A stretch of 64,000 bases of DNA from Promethearchaeota archaeon. GTDB taxonomy: Archaea; Asgardarchaeota; Thorarchaeia; Thorarchaeales; Thorarchaeaceae. Numbering within the stretch: position 1 is the first letter of the stretch; the number at the start of each line of letters is the position of its first letter. This document shows positions 1-10,937 of the stretch, one piece after another. Both the position numbers and the translations under genes were made by a program. A model generated the notes under the pieces. The model saw nothing but the letters and a program-made list of their open reading frames with translations, was not told the DNA's origin and searched no databases. The DNA is taken from assembly GCA_014728035.1 (NCBI GenBank), contig WJMJ01000059.1:1-64000 (forward strand), in the 5' to 3' direction.

Positions 1-3422
<3,422 letters not shown>

Positions 3423-3449
3423 ATATAGACCCCAGAAAAGTGATCAATA

Positions 3450-3530
3450 ATGTCCGTGGCGGAAGCGTTAAAACCAAAGCTGGCAACGGGCAAAATTGTC
3501 TGGGTAAACCAACAAATCACAGCAAAATGA
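3450..3530 (+). CDS. Possible 26-aa leader ORF between rpoA2 and rpl30e
   Basis: ATG 3450 to TGA 3530 encodes a 26-residue basic peptide beginning MSVAEALKPK and ending NQQITAK. It lies in the only sizeable gap of the rpoA-rpl30e-nusA operon. There is no strong ribosome binding site. The start resembles the first helix of eL30 proteins, so it could be a degenerate duplicate of the rpl30e 5' end or chance. I recognise no family. Confidence 0.25.
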   Translation: MSVAEALKPKLATGKIVWVNQQITAK

Positions 3531-3540
3531 GGTTTAAGTA

Positions 3541-3834
3541 TTGAGTCTAAACCAACCGATTGCAAGCGCAGTTAATACAGGCAATTGTCGCCTTGGTGCA
3601 AAGTCATCAATTGACTCCTTGAAGAAAGGAGATGCAAAACTAGTAGTAGTCGCAGCAAATTGCCCAAGAGATGAGTATGAAGATATAGAACATTATGCCC
3701 AGCTAACTGAAACGAGGCTTGTCGAATTCAAAGGCACCTCGTGGGATCTTGGCGAAATCATTGGGAAGCCCTTTATGGTTTCCGCTATCGCTGTAATCGA
3801 GCCTGGCGATTCCAAGATACTGAAGATGGTGTGA
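3541..3834 (+). CDS. rpl30e: Ribosomal protein eL30 (L30e)
   Basis: Large-subunit protein of the L7Ae/L30e RNA-binding fold, 97 aa. The TTG start at 3541 is preceded by GAGGTTT about 5 nt upstream. The protein opens with the expected helix (IASAVNTGNCRLG), then the conserved AKLVVVAANCP strand and GKPFMVSAIAVIEPG C-terminal strand. It sits between rpoA2 and nusA, the classical archaeal order. Confidence 0.92.
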   Translation: MSLNQPIASAVNTGNCRLGAKSSIDSLKKGDAKLVVVAANCPRDEYEDIEHYAQLTETRLVEFKGTSWDLGEIIGKPFMVSAIAVIEPGDSKILKMV

Positions 3835-3844
3835 GGCGAGTCAT

Positions 3845-4279
3845 TTGGCGCCTGTTAAGCTGTCTATGGAGGACATGTCTCTAATCGCATCTTTTGAGAA
3901 AATTACTGGAGCCTCCGCGGTTGATGTTGTTCGTGATGACGATGCAGATCGTCTGATATTTGTTATTCCCTCGAAGCAATTGGGTAGAGCTATTGGGAAG
4001 CGGGGTTCCAATGTTCGAGCTGCCGCTGAAGCTTTTGGAAGACCTGTTGACCTCGTTGAAATTGCTGACACGGTTGAAGAATTTGTTGAGAATGCTCTTG
4101 CTCCCGCTAGGGTTGAGGGTGTAAAACTCATCGAACACAAGGATGGTACTGTTGTAGCATCAGTTACTGTTAAGAATGAAGATCGAGGTATTGCTATAGG
4201 AAAAGATGGACGTAATGTTGCACGTGCAAGAATCTTGGCAAGACGTCATTTCGACATTGACAATGTTGTAATTGCTTAG
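3845..4279 (+). CDS. nusA: NusA-type transcription factor (two KH domains)
   Basis: Archaeal NusA homologue, 144 aa, consisting only of the two KH RNA-binding domains and lacking the bacterial N-terminal and S1 regions, as normal for archaea. The KH GxxG loops are visible as AIGKRGSN and AIGKDGRN. The TTG start at 3845 is preceded by GAGGCG near the rpl30e stop (10-nt gap), so it is the distal gene of the rpoA operon. It is followed by a promoter region for rps12. Confidence 0.93.
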   Translation: MAPVKLSMEDMSLIASFEKITGASAVDVVRDDDADRLIFVIPSKQLGRAIGKRGSNVRAAAEAFGRPVDLVEIADTVEEFVENALAPARVEGVKLIEHKDGTVVASVTVKNEDRGIAIGKDGRNVARARILARRHFDIDNVVIA

Positions 4280-4305
4280 TTGATTTTTCTTGTCGTGTCA
4301 TAATG

Positions 4306-4369
4306 CTTTTAAGTCCACAAAGAACCCGAAACTCTGACCACCCCTCAGAGTACATGCTGTATATGTACT
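4306..4369 (+). promoter_or_regulatory. Promoter and tandem leader hairpins of rps12-rps7
   Basis: A TATA-like CTTTTAAG at 4306-4313 lies 83 nt before the rps12 start. Downstream are two perfect 7-bp inverted repeats: 4331-4337 with 4345-4351, and 4349-4355 with 4363-4369. They share nt 4349-4351, so the full hairpins are mutually exclusive. An RBS-like GAGAGGT follows at about 4380. The role is inferred; ribosomal-protein autoregulation is one option. Confidence 0.45.
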
Positions 4370-4395
4370 AAATATCACCAGAGAGGTAAACTAAT

Positions 4396-4839
4396 TTGAC
4401 AGGTAAGAAATCCCCACTAGGAGAATTTGCTGGCCGTGCATTACGTGCCAAGCGAAAGAAGTTCCGCTGGAAAAAAGCCAGCCACAAACGTCGAGTTCTA
4501 AAACTTAGACGTAAGACCGACCCATTAGAGGGAGCACCTCAGGCTAGAGGTATCGTCCTTGAGAAAGTTGGTGTTGAGAGTAAACAACCAAATTCAGCTA
4601 TTCGGAAGTGTGTGCGAATTCAACTCTCAAAAAATGGTAAACAAATTACAGCATTCATACCTGGTGATGGTGGCTTGAAGTACATTGATGAGCATGACAC
4701 GGTACTTGTTGAAGGCATTGGTGGTGCAATGGGTGGAGCTATGGGTGACTTGCCTGGTGTTAGATGGCAAGTTCGCAAAGTGAATGGTGTTTCACTAGAA
4801 TCGTTGATTTATGGAAAGGTCGAAAAACCGATACGTTAG
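4396..4839 (+). CDS. rps12: Ribosomal protein uS12
   Basis: Small-subunit decoding-centre protein, 147 aa. The TTG start at 4396 has GAGAGGT upstream. The conserved [15 protein letters not shown] loop and the PGDGG region are present. It has the archaeal/eukaryotic-type basic N-terminal extension. It is followed within 10 nt by rps7; EF-1alpha is encoded about 2.7 kb further on. Confidence 0.97.
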   Translation: MTGKKSPLGEFAGRALRAKRKKFRWKKASHKRRVLKLRRKTDPLEGAPQARGIVLEKVGVESKQPNSAIRKCVRIQLSKNGKQITAFIPGDGGLKYIDEHDTVLVEGIGGAMGGAMGDLPGVRWQVRKVNGVSLESLIYGKVEKPIR

Positions 4840-4848
4840 GTGGTCTTA

Positions 4849-5505
4849 ATGTCAGAAGAAGAAGTAGTTGAAGAAACTCCCGTAGAAGAAGAACCCAAAC
4901 CCCACATCGCACCTGACCTATTACTATTTGGAAAATGGGATTCAACAGATGTTGCGATTAAGGATCCTGGCTTAATCCGTTATATCTCGCTAAAACCTGT
5001 ATTGATTCCACATACATCTGGGCGTCATGCACACAAGAGATTTCACAAATCCAACGTTCCTATTGTCGAAAGGTTTGTAAACAAGCTTCTAAATGCAGGG
5101 AAACGAAAAGAGAAAAAGACCAGAACTGGAAAGCGAGCTGGACAAAAACTTCGTGCTATCCAGCTTCTCCGTCGTGCATTTGAAATAATTGATTTTCGAA
5201 CAGGTATGAATCCTATCCAAGTTTTGGTTACTGCAATTGAAAACACAGCTCCTGCAGAGGAAACAACTAGAATTTCATATGGTGGAATGGCATATCCTCG
5301 TTCTGTTGATGTCGCTCCCCAACGTAGACTTGATCTAGCTTTACGGTATTTGGCGGTTGGTGCGGTTAGAAATACTCACAAGAGTGCAAAGTCCTTTGAA
5401 GAATGTCTGGTTGATGAATTACTGCTTGCATACAAAGGCGATCCAGCTAGTTTTGCTATTGCCCGAAAAGAAGAACGTGAGCGAGTAGCTCGTTCTGCCA
5501 GATAA
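4849..5505 (+). CDS. rps7: Ribosomal protein uS7
   Basis: Small-subunit head assembly protein, 218 aa from ATG 4849, with GGTGG at the rps12 stop as ribosome binding site. The acidic N-terminal tail (MSEEEVVEETPVEEE) precedes the core. Core signatures PIVERFVNKLLNAGKR, NPIQVLVTAIENTAP and RRLDLALRYLAVGAV are intact. A GTG at 4840 would extend it by three residues. A strong hairpin terminator follows. Confidence 0.96.
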   Translation: MSEEEVVEETPVEEEPKPHIAPDLLLFGKWDSTDVAIKDPGLIRYISLKPVLIPHTSGRHAHKRFHKSNVPIVERFVNKLLNAGKRKEKKTRTGKRAGQKLRAIQLLRRAFEIIDFRTGMNPIQVLVTAIENTAPAEETTRISYGGMAYPRSVDVAPQRRLDLALRYLAVGAVRNTHKSAKSFEECLVDELLLAYKGDPASFAIARKEERERVARSAR

Positions 5506-5513
5506 TTGTTTTC

Positions 5514-5545
5514 TGCACGGTATTTCACCGTGCAACTTTTCTTGC
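5514..5545 (+). terminator. Terminator after rps7
   Basis: Perfect 8-bp inverted repeat (5514-5521 with 5527-5534, loop ATTTC) followed by a T-rich stretch. It closes the rps12-rps7 unit. Confidence 0.7.
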
Positions 5546-5604
5546 AATAATACTACTTATATTGTAGGTTACAATCCGTAACGTATCATTTTAGGACTTG
5601 AAAA

Positions 5605-6201
5605 ATGATGGAAACTAAACGTCTATTTACAGGTGTAATCGTTATCATCATTGTTACCATTGGTGTTTTTGGATTTCTTGTCACCAGTATGAGTTTTCCA
5701 AATGATAATAACAATGATACAACAACCGATGACACAGATGATTCGATATATCCACCGTTGATATTTGATGATCAGGATCTCTTGAACGAAAGCATCGAAG
5801 TACCTAACTGGAATTTTACACTGAGTACGAATGAAACATTAAGTATGGCCGACCTTAGAGGAAGAATCACCATTCTTGATTTTATGGCACGTTGGTGTGG
5901 ATATTGCGCACAACAAAACCACCATCTACGGATTCTACAAGAAGAATATGGCGACTCGATAAATATTGTTTCTGTGTGTGTGGATCTTGCTGACACTCTT
6001 GAACAGCTCACGGAGTATAAAGAGGAGAAAAATGTCACATGGCCGCTAGGTCTAGATATTGATGGATCTTCTGATTGGTTACGAGTGAGATATATTCCTA
6101 CGTTGGTTATCGTCGACGGTGACGGGATGCTGCGTTGGAATCATGAAGGCACATGGGATGCCACATCAATGGCTGAAACCATTGAAAGTCTTATGGGATA
6201 G
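5605..6201 (+). CDS. Membrane-anchored thioredoxin-like (TlpA/ResA-type) protein
   Basis: 198 aa. An uncleaved hydrophobic segment at about residues 8-29 is followed by an Asn/Asp/Thr-rich linker (about 33-47). The thioredoxin-fold domain carries the active site W97-C98-G99-Y100-C101. A cis-Pro region (VRYIPTLVIVDG) is present. The catalytic domain should face outside the membrane. The next gene encodes a CcdA-type protein, the usual electron donor for such domains, so the pair likely maintains extracytoplasmic thiols. The target proteins are unknown. Confidence 0.85.
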   Translation: MMETKRLFTGVIVIIIVTIGVFGFLVTSMSFPNDNNNDTTTDDTDDSIYPPLIFDDQDLLNESIEVPNWNFTLSTNETLSMADLRGRITILDFMARWCGYCAQQNHHLRILQEEYGDSINIVSVCVDLADTLEQLTEYKEEKNVTWPLGLDIDGSSDWLRVRYIPTLVIVDGDGMLRWNHEGTWDATSMAETIESLMG

Positions 6202-6212
6202 TTGAGGGATTA

Positions 6213-6896
6213 TTGATTCTAGACGTGCTTCTTCAGGCGGCATCCTCATTTGGGGTGGGACTATACATTGCAACCTCTCCTTGCCTTTTCCCTCTTCTCC
6301 CTCTGTTCCTACTTCGTACACTTCAATCTGAGGAAAGTCGGACAAGAAGTGTATTGGTAACAGGGGTCCTATCCTCTGGAATCTTAGTATCTCTAGTCAT
6401 TTTTCTTTTCCTTGCACAATTCATTGGCTTGCTTATTATTATGTACTTCACTTACCTTCAAGCTGTTCTTGGATCGATTATCATTTTCATTGGCATCTTA
6501 ATGATATCTGAGCGACTGAGAGAAATCTTGCGTCTATCCAATCTTGGTATGCAAAAAGGACCTGATAGTCCCAACGGATTAGTAGGAGTCTTCGTGATTG
6601 GATTTGGTTATGCCCTCCTTGCTGCACCCTGTACCGGACCTGCACTATTTGCATTGGTAGCTCTTTTTGGTGTACAATCTGAATTGTTTGTTAGTATTCT
6701 CATGTTTGTTTTGTTAAGTATTGGAGTGTTTATTCCTTATCTTGCAATTGCTATAACAACGGGAGAAGCCCGCGACCGTATAGCAACAAAAATCACTACA
6801 TCTGCTCGAAAAATAGAAGTTGTGGTTGGAGTTCTTTTAGTGATTGTTGGCGTCTTTCTGACCTATCCCCTTATTGAGATTGCAATCGGTCTATAA
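6213..6896 (+). CDS. ccdA: CcdA/DsbD-type transmembrane thiol-electron transporter
   Basis: 227 aa, six predicted membrane helices. TTG 6213 is preceded by GAGGG; it starts 11 nt after the thioredoxin gene stops. The two characteristic helix-embedded Cys-Pro/Cys motifs are visible: ATSPCLFPLLP near the N-terminus and AAPCTGPALFALV in the second repeat. Members pass electrons from cytosolic thioredoxin to extracytoplasmic thioredoxin-like proteins, fitting the upstream gene. Confidence 0.88.
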   Translation: MILDVLLQAASSFGVGLYIATSPCLFPLLPLFLLRTLQSEESRTRSVLVTGVLSSGILVSLVIFLFLAQFIGLLIIMYFTYLQAVLGSIIIFIGILMISERLREILRLSNLGMQKGPDSPNGLVGVFVIGFGYALLAAPCTGPALFALVALFGVQSELFVSILMFVLLSIGVFIPYLAIAITTGEARDRIATKITTSARKIEVVVGVLLVIVGVFLTYPLIEIAIGL

Positions 6897-6945
6897 TTCT
6901 CTGTTGGGTCCTTTTTGGGTCGCAAGCGTTCAATTCCTTTTTTCA

Positions 6946-6964
6946 TAGTCACAAATTGTGACTA
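6946..6964. promoter_or_regulatory. 19-bp perfect palindrome, candidate operator
   Basis: TAGTCACAA-A-TTGTGACTA: perfect 9-bp half-sites around one central base. It lies about 30 bp upstream of the TATA box of the microprotein operon and about 50 bp after the ccdA stop. No T-tract follows on the plus strand, so an operator is more likely than a terminator. Confidence 0.5.
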
Positions 6965-6994
6965 CTTCCAGTGTCCTATAATCGTGGCTTTCCA

Positions 6995-7001
6995 TTATAT
7001 A
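6995..7001 (+). promoter_or_regulatory. TATA box of microprotein operon
   Basis: TTATATA, 32 bp before the first ATG (7033). A start site about 25 bp downstream would give a leaderless or very short-leader mRNA, consistent with the absence of an SD before the first ORF. Confidence 0.55.
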
Positions 7002-7032
7002 CTGATTCTGAGTAGTAATCTTGTGAACAATC

Positions 7033-7137
7033 ATGGCGTTAGCGATTAACTCCCGACCCAACTCAGAGACGAAGAACATCACCCGTAAGAAGCAGACCAC
7101 CAAGGCTCTGACCTTTGCTTACACCTACCGGAGGTAG
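7033..7137 (+). CDS. Microprotein 1, basic, 34 aa (unknown)
   Basis: ATG 7033 to TAG 7137. Strongly basic (eight Arg/Lys against one acidic residue), rich in Thr and Asn, no cysteine, no membrane segment. All lysines use AAG and most threonines ACC, unlike the A/T-ending bias of neighbouring genes. This suggests selection for high expression. The C-terminus TTKALTFAYTYRR resembles that of the next ORF. The final CGG-AGG-TAG codons form the SD for ORF 2. I recognise no family. Confidence 0.6.
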   Translation: MALAINSRPNSETKNITRKKQTTKALTFAYTYRR

Positions 7138-7143
7138 AACACA

Positions 7144-7227
7144 ATGGCGGTATCCAAGACCAAGATCATCAAGGCAACCAAGACCCCCTCAACCAAGGCT
7201 ATCACTGATGCTTACTTCAGGAGGTAA
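7144..7227 (+). CDS. Microprotein 2, basic, 27 aa (unknown)
   Basis: ATG 7144 to TAA 7227, with GGAGGT at 7130-7135 (8-nt spacing). Basic (seven Lys/Arg, one Asp). All five lysines are AAG. The C-terminus STKAITDAYFRR parallels microprotein 1, and the DNA is also similar there (ACCAAGGCT...GCTTAC...GGAGGTA), so the two look like a tandem duplicate. The terminal AGG-AGG-TAA is the SD for ORF 3. Confidence 0.6.
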   Translation: MAVSKTKIIKATKTPSTKAITDAYFRR

Positions 7228-7232
7228 TATCG

Positions 7233-7334
7233 ATGAAGCCTAGCGTTGATACACAATCAACTACTACTCACCAAGACTCTAGCAAGAGCGGTGACCTAAC
7301 TACAAGCGAAGTGCTCGCGTTGGAAGCAACCTGA
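7233..7334 (+). CDS. Microprotein 3, acidic Ser/Thr-rich, 33 aa (unknown)
   Basis: ATG 7233 to TGA 7334, with AGGAGGT at 7219-7225 (7-nt spacing). Unlike the first two it is acidic (five Asp/Glu, two Lys), with many Ser/Thr and a C-terminal LTTSEVLALEAT. The 3' end overlaps the terminator hairpin. The function is unknown. The layout of two basic paralogues plus one acidic peptide suggests they could bind each other, but that is a guess. Confidence 0.5.
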   Translation: MKPSVDTQSTTTHQDSSKSGDLTTSEVLALEAT

Positions 7335-7349
7335 GCACACGCTCTTTTT
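7311..7349 (+). terminator. Terminator of microprotein operon
   Basis: Stem GTGCTC/GAGCAC (7311-7316 with 7333-7338), extended by GTTG/CAAC around a GAAG loop, then a TTTTT run at 7345-7349. It overlaps the end of microprotein 3. Confidence 0.65.
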
Positions 7350-7468
7350 ATCATCCGGTTTCCAATTAGATATCATCCTGTTTTGTATACTGAACAAACC
7401 TATATACTAACTGCATCACATATGAATTTCATCTGAAACATCAGAAATGTTTATTTCTCAATATCTGT

Positions 7469-8047
7469 ATGGAATATTCTGGGCGTATATTGAAAACCGA
7501 AAACAAAATTCTGTGTATTGAATTTCTTTTACTTGTAAGTATGTTTTCCTTGATATTCCTCTTGAATTTCTCCTTTGGTATAGTTGTTCTATTCATACTG
7601 GCTAGTGGTGTTATTGTTGAGAAGAACCAAGTATTCCCATTACGACCGGAATTGGCAAGGTTTGGTGCAGTTCTTGTGCCTATTTCATTTCTTCTATGGT
7701 TTCTTCTAGTTACATATCTTTTGGGGCATCCATTGGCACAGCCATACTATTACTTCTCTCTTCTCTCATTGGTCTTCTCAGTATTAACAGCATGGCTTGT
7801 TGGAGTTGGATTGAAGAGAATTATCATTCAAAGAATGGATGTTCCTATTACCAATTCTACTATGGCGCGTCCTCATAACAATATCATTCTATTTTGGTGG
7901 TTCTTGGGATTTGTTTTTGTAATTCTGCTAACTTTGTTATTAGTGATATCCTTCCCAACAGCATCATTTCTTCCTATGTTCTCCCTTGGCTTACTAGTCC
8001 TTTTATGGCAGTCATTATGGACCGCTTCTCCCAATGTGGATGCTTGA
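7469..8047 (+). CDS. Polytopic membrane protein, unknown
   Basis: 192 aa, mostly hydrophobic with about five predicted membrane helices. A basic loop (LKRIIIQRMDVPITNS) lies before the last pair. No motif I recognise. ATG 7469 is the first start in a frame that stays open. A TATATA element near 7402 could be its promoter. It lies between the microprotein operon and EF-1alpha with no obvious coupling to either. Confidence 0.6.
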   Translation: MEYSGRILKTENKILCIEFLLLVSMFSLIFLLNFSFGIVVLFILASGVIVEKNQVFPLRPELARFGAVLVPISFLLWFLLVTYLLGHPLAQPYYYFSLLSLVFSVLTAWLVGVGLKRIIIQRMDVPITNSTMARPHNNIILFWWFLGFVFVILLTLLLVISFPTASFLPMFSLGLLVLLWQSLWTASPNVDA

Positions 8048-8149
8048 TCTTCTCATTGATGGTATTTCTTGTGCCACCTATTGTTTTTGAACTCTGCCGC
8101 ATGGTCTTGTCGAAATGATTAAAAGCATCCCCCGAGGTGGAGGGCTAGA

Positions 8150-8168
8150 CTGTCCTATAAGAGGACAG
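8150..8168 (+). promoter_or_regulatory. Leader hairpin upstream of EF-1alpha
   Basis: CTGTCCT/AGGACAG perfect 7-bp stem (8150-8156 with 8162-8168, loop ATAAG), ending 11 nt before the GTG start. An upstream ATTAAAAG near 8118 could be the TATA box, which would place the hairpin in the mRNA leader. The alternative is that CTATAAG in the loop is itself a TATA box. Confidence 0.4.
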
Positions 8169-8179
8169 ACCATAATTAC

Positions 8180-9514
8180 GTGGTGAAAAGATTGAGTAAG
8201 AATAAAGAACACCTCAATCTGGTCGTCATAGGGCACGTTGACCACGGTAAAAGCACTATGACGGGCAGGTTGCTCTATGAGACGGGCGCCGTTGATGAAA
8301 GAACTTTCCAGCAGCACAAGGCTGAGGCTGAGAAACTCGGTCGTCCCTCATGGGCATGGGCTTTCGCCCTTGACAGACTTAAAGAAGAACGAGAAAGAGG
8401 TCTTACTATTGACATTGCTTTCTTCAAGTTCTTAACCGATAAATATTATTACACCATAATCGACGCTCCGGGGCATAAGGATTTTATAAAAAATATGATA
8501 ACTGGTGCCTCTCAGGCAGATGTAGGTTTGCTTGTTGTGTCCGCGAAACGTGGAGAGTTTGAGGCAGGAATCGGTCCAGGTGGGCAGACGAAAGAGCACG
8601 CATATCTTGCGATGACTCTTGGTGTACCCTCCTTGATTGTTGCAATCAACAAGATGGACGATGAAAGCGTTGATTACAGTGAAGACCGGTATAATGAGGT
8701 CAAAGAAGAGGTCGGTGGATTCTTGAAGGGTATTGGCTACAAGACCGATGCAATTCCATTCATTCCCACCTCTGCATTATCTGCATGTAACTTGAAAGAG
8801 CAGACAAAGGACCTTACTCCTTGGTATGATGGTCCCTCTCTTCTGGAGGCACTTGACAAAGTTGTTCTTCCACCAAAACCAATTGACAAACCATTGCGAC
8901 TTCCAATCAATGATGTGTATAGCATCAAGGGTGTTGGTACAGTTCCAGTAGGTCGTGTCGAGACTGGTGTGATGAAGCCAGGTCAGAAGATTACTTTCAT
9001 GCCTCCCAACAAGACTGGAGAAGTCAAATCTATTGAGATGCATCATGAAGAGATGCCTCAAGCAGTTCCAGGGGACAACATTGGTTTCAATATCCGAGGA
9101 ATCGAAAGAAAAGATCTCGGTCGTGGTGACGTTGCAGGTCCAGTAGATGCTCCACCAACTGTTGCCGCTGACTTCACAGGACAGGTAATGGTTATCCAGC
9201 ATCCAAGCGCTATCACTGTTGGATACACTCCAGTTATTCACGCTCACACTGCACAGGTTGCGTGTCGATTCGATGAACTGCTCAAGAAACTCGACCAGAG
9301 GTCTGGCCAAGTTGTTGAGGAGAATCCTGACTTTGTTAAGAAGGGAGAATCAATGCATGCTAAGCTAGTACCACTCAGACCAATGGTCATTGAAAAGTAC
9401 AAGGACTTCCCACAGCTGGGTCGTTTTGCTGTACGTGACATGGGTATGACTGTGGCAGTAGGAGTCGTTCTTGACCTTAAAGCTCGAGAGATGGCTGCAG
9501 CCAAGAAGAAATAA
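8180..9514 (+). CDS. tef1: Translation elongation factor EF-1alpha
   Basis: GTPase that delivers aminoacyl-tRNA to the ribosome, 444 aa. G1 is [10 protein letters not shown]3 DAPGHKDF and G4 NKMD, followed by beta-barrel domains 2 and 3 and a Lys-rich C-terminus. Start is GTG 8180 or GTG 8183; no strong SD. Codon use is more C-ending than in most neighbours, as expected for high expression. A hairpin precedes the gene and a terminator follows. Confidence 0.97.
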   Translation: MVKRLSKNKEHLNLVVIGHVDHGKSTMTGRLLYETGAVDERTFQQHKAEAEKLGRPSWAWAFALDRLKEERERGLTIDIAFFKFLTDKYYYTIIDAPGHKDFIKNMITGASQADVGLLVVSAKRGEFEAGIGPGGQTKEHAYLAMTLGVPSLIVAINKMDDESVDYSEDRYNEVKEEVGGFLKGIGYKTDAIPFIPTSALSACNLKEQTKDLTPWYDGPSLLEALDKVVLPPKPIDKPLRLPINDVYSIKGVGTVPVGRVETGVMKPGQKITFMPPNKTGEVKSIEMHHEEMPQAVPGDNIGFNIRGIERKDLGRGDVAGPVDAPPTVAADFTGQVMVIQHPSAITVGYTPVIHAHTAQVACRFDELLKKLDQRSGQVVEENPDFVKKGESMHAKLVPLRPMVIEKYKDFPQLGRFAVRDMGMTVAVGVVLDLKAREMAAAKKK

Positions 9515-9525
9515 TTACTTTGAAC

Positions 9526-9558
9526 CGGGTTTCGACCCGTGTTCTACTTCCTTTTTTT
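9526..9558 (+). terminator. Terminator after EF-1alpha
   Basis: CGGGT-TTCG-ACCCG hairpin (9526-9539) with a stable TTCG loop, followed by a pyrimidine tract ending in seven Ts (9552-9558). Confidence 0.7.
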
Positions 9559-9646
9559 ATCTGATTACCAAGTAATTTAAATTGTTAATTATATCTCCAC
9601 TATTGATTTATAGAGGATTAGTTACAGAACTTAACCGGGACTAATC

Positions 9647-10381
9647 ATGTTACAACTTACACCTGAAGGCAGTCTGATTGCATCACTGAATATTATTGTT
9701 GCAATAGTACTCCTCCTACTTACTGTCTTGAGTATTCGAATTCTTTTGAAACAGTTTGATACGGGGCATTTTGCAGCAACCATGTTCGCGTTAGTCTATG
9801 CAATATTTCTTGTTGTACAAGAGTATCATCTTTTTTCCCTGTTGAATACAGGTATTCCTCTTGATGGCTACGTATATTCAACGTTGGCTATTGCCCTACA
9901 GTGCATTCTTCCCTCTGTAGTTGTCTATGTATGGGCGTATTATACCTTTCAGAAGAAGAATCTACGACTCGTATTCACGTTGATAGTCTTTGGTTATATG
10001 ATTCTTCTTTGGTCTGTAGTTGGCGTTTTTCAACCATTCATTCCTGAGCTGGATCCAGTCACTCAGCTTTGGGATATGAATCTGCAGCCCCCTCTGACAT
10101 ATATTCAGTACACAATGTTGACAGCATCTCTCATAGTAAGCTTTCTTCTGCTTATTCAGAGTTTACGGGTCGAAGACAACGTACTTGCAGCTCGATATCG
10201 CTACTTTGCTATCGGCTACCTATTGTATACGCTTGGAATCATGTTCCGATTCATGGGAATGGACTTGATTTTCACTCTTACTCGTAAAATCTTGCTATGC
10301 CTAGGAGTCTATCTGATGATTGCATCCTTTATTGGATTAAAACTGCAGGACACTCCTACTGTCCTCGAGTCAACTCAATGA
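9647..10381 (+). CDS. Seven-helix membrane protein, unknown
   Basis: 244 aa, seven predicted membrane helices spread evenly from residue 12 to about 235. The layout resembles sensor-type 7TM modules but there is no attached kinase or output domain. ATG 9647 follows a TATA-like region. No catalytic motif seen. It is flanked by strong terminators on both sides, so it is probably monocistronic. Confidence 0.6.
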   Translation: MLQLTPEGSLIASLNIIVAIVLLLLTVLSIRILLKQFDTGHFAATMFALVYAIFLVVQEYHLFSLLNTGIPLDGYVYSTLAIALQCILPSVVVYVWAYYTFQKKNLRLVFTLIVFGYMILLWSVVGVFQPFIPELDPVTQLWDMNLQPPLTYIQYTMLTASLIVSFLLLIQSLRVEDNVLAARYRYFAIGYLLYTLGIMFRFMGMDLIFTLTRKILLCLGVYLMIASFIGLKLQDTPTVLESTQ

Positions 10382-10390
10382 ACACAGAAC

Positions 10391-10415
10391 AGGGGCGAAA
10401 AGCCCCTTTGCTTTT
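10391..10415 (+). terminator. Terminator after 7TM gene
   Basis: AGGGGC-GAAAA-GCCCCT hairpin (10391-10407) followed by TTGCTTTT. Confidence 0.7.
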
Positions 10416-10465
10416 ATTAACAGAAGAGTATCTAAGGGACAATTTCCTATATAGAATTGATTCCT

Positions 10466-10879
10466 ATGATAGAAGACGATTCGAGCTCTTCGAGCGACGA
10501 ACATATCCCAATTACCCCCTTTCGACGCGTTTTGGGGATAGCAGGTGCAATTCTTGTACTCATCCTCTATTTTTTGTATTCACTATACTTCCCATATGAT
10601 TATCTGACTGGTGTCTTTTTATTTCCCCCAGTTATCTTTCTCTTCCTAATATTGGCTGGTTGTTGTGGTACTGGTTGCACTGCATCAGTGAACCGTGAAG
10701 ACGAAGAAAGCGTACTTCATGCGATGAGAAAGCGAGCTCTTTACGCCCTTAAAATCGAGGGACGTGACATCTATCGATGTCCAAATTGTGAAATGTCTTT
10801 TGATCTGGCGAATGCAACACCTGTGGATGATGACGTAATTCTTTGTCCATTCTGTAAAAATAGGCTATTGTTTGAATGA
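10466..10879 (+). CDS. Membrane protein with C-terminal zinc ribbon, unknown
   Basis: 137 aa from ATG 10466 (TTG 10457 is an alternative). Acidic Ser-rich N-terminus, two adjacent membrane helices (about residues 22-66) and a cytosolic tail containing CPNC and CPFC knuckles (YRCPNCEMSFDL; ILCPFCKNRL) that should bind zinc. A TATATAG immediately upstream suggests a short leader. No family recognised. Confidence 0.6.
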   Translation: MIEDDSSSSSDEHIPITPFRRVLGIAGAILVLILYFLYSLYFPYDYLTGVFLFPPVIFLFLILAGCCGTGCTASVNREDEESVLHAMRKRALYALKIEGRDIYRCPNCEMSFDLANATPVDDDVILCPFCKNRLLFE

Positions 10880-10890
10880 ATCTGCGTATT

Positions 10891-10926
10891 TGAAAAAAAA
10901 GAAAAAAATCCACTGAAGGTCAGTGG
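10891..10926 (-). terminator. Terminator of the BON-domain gene
   Basis: On the minus strand, CCACTG-ACCTT-CAGTGG (10910-10926) is followed by a long T-rich run (complement of the A-tract at 10893-10908). It lies just downstream of the BON gene stop. Confidence 0.6.
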
Positions 10927-10937
10927 TAAGATTATGG

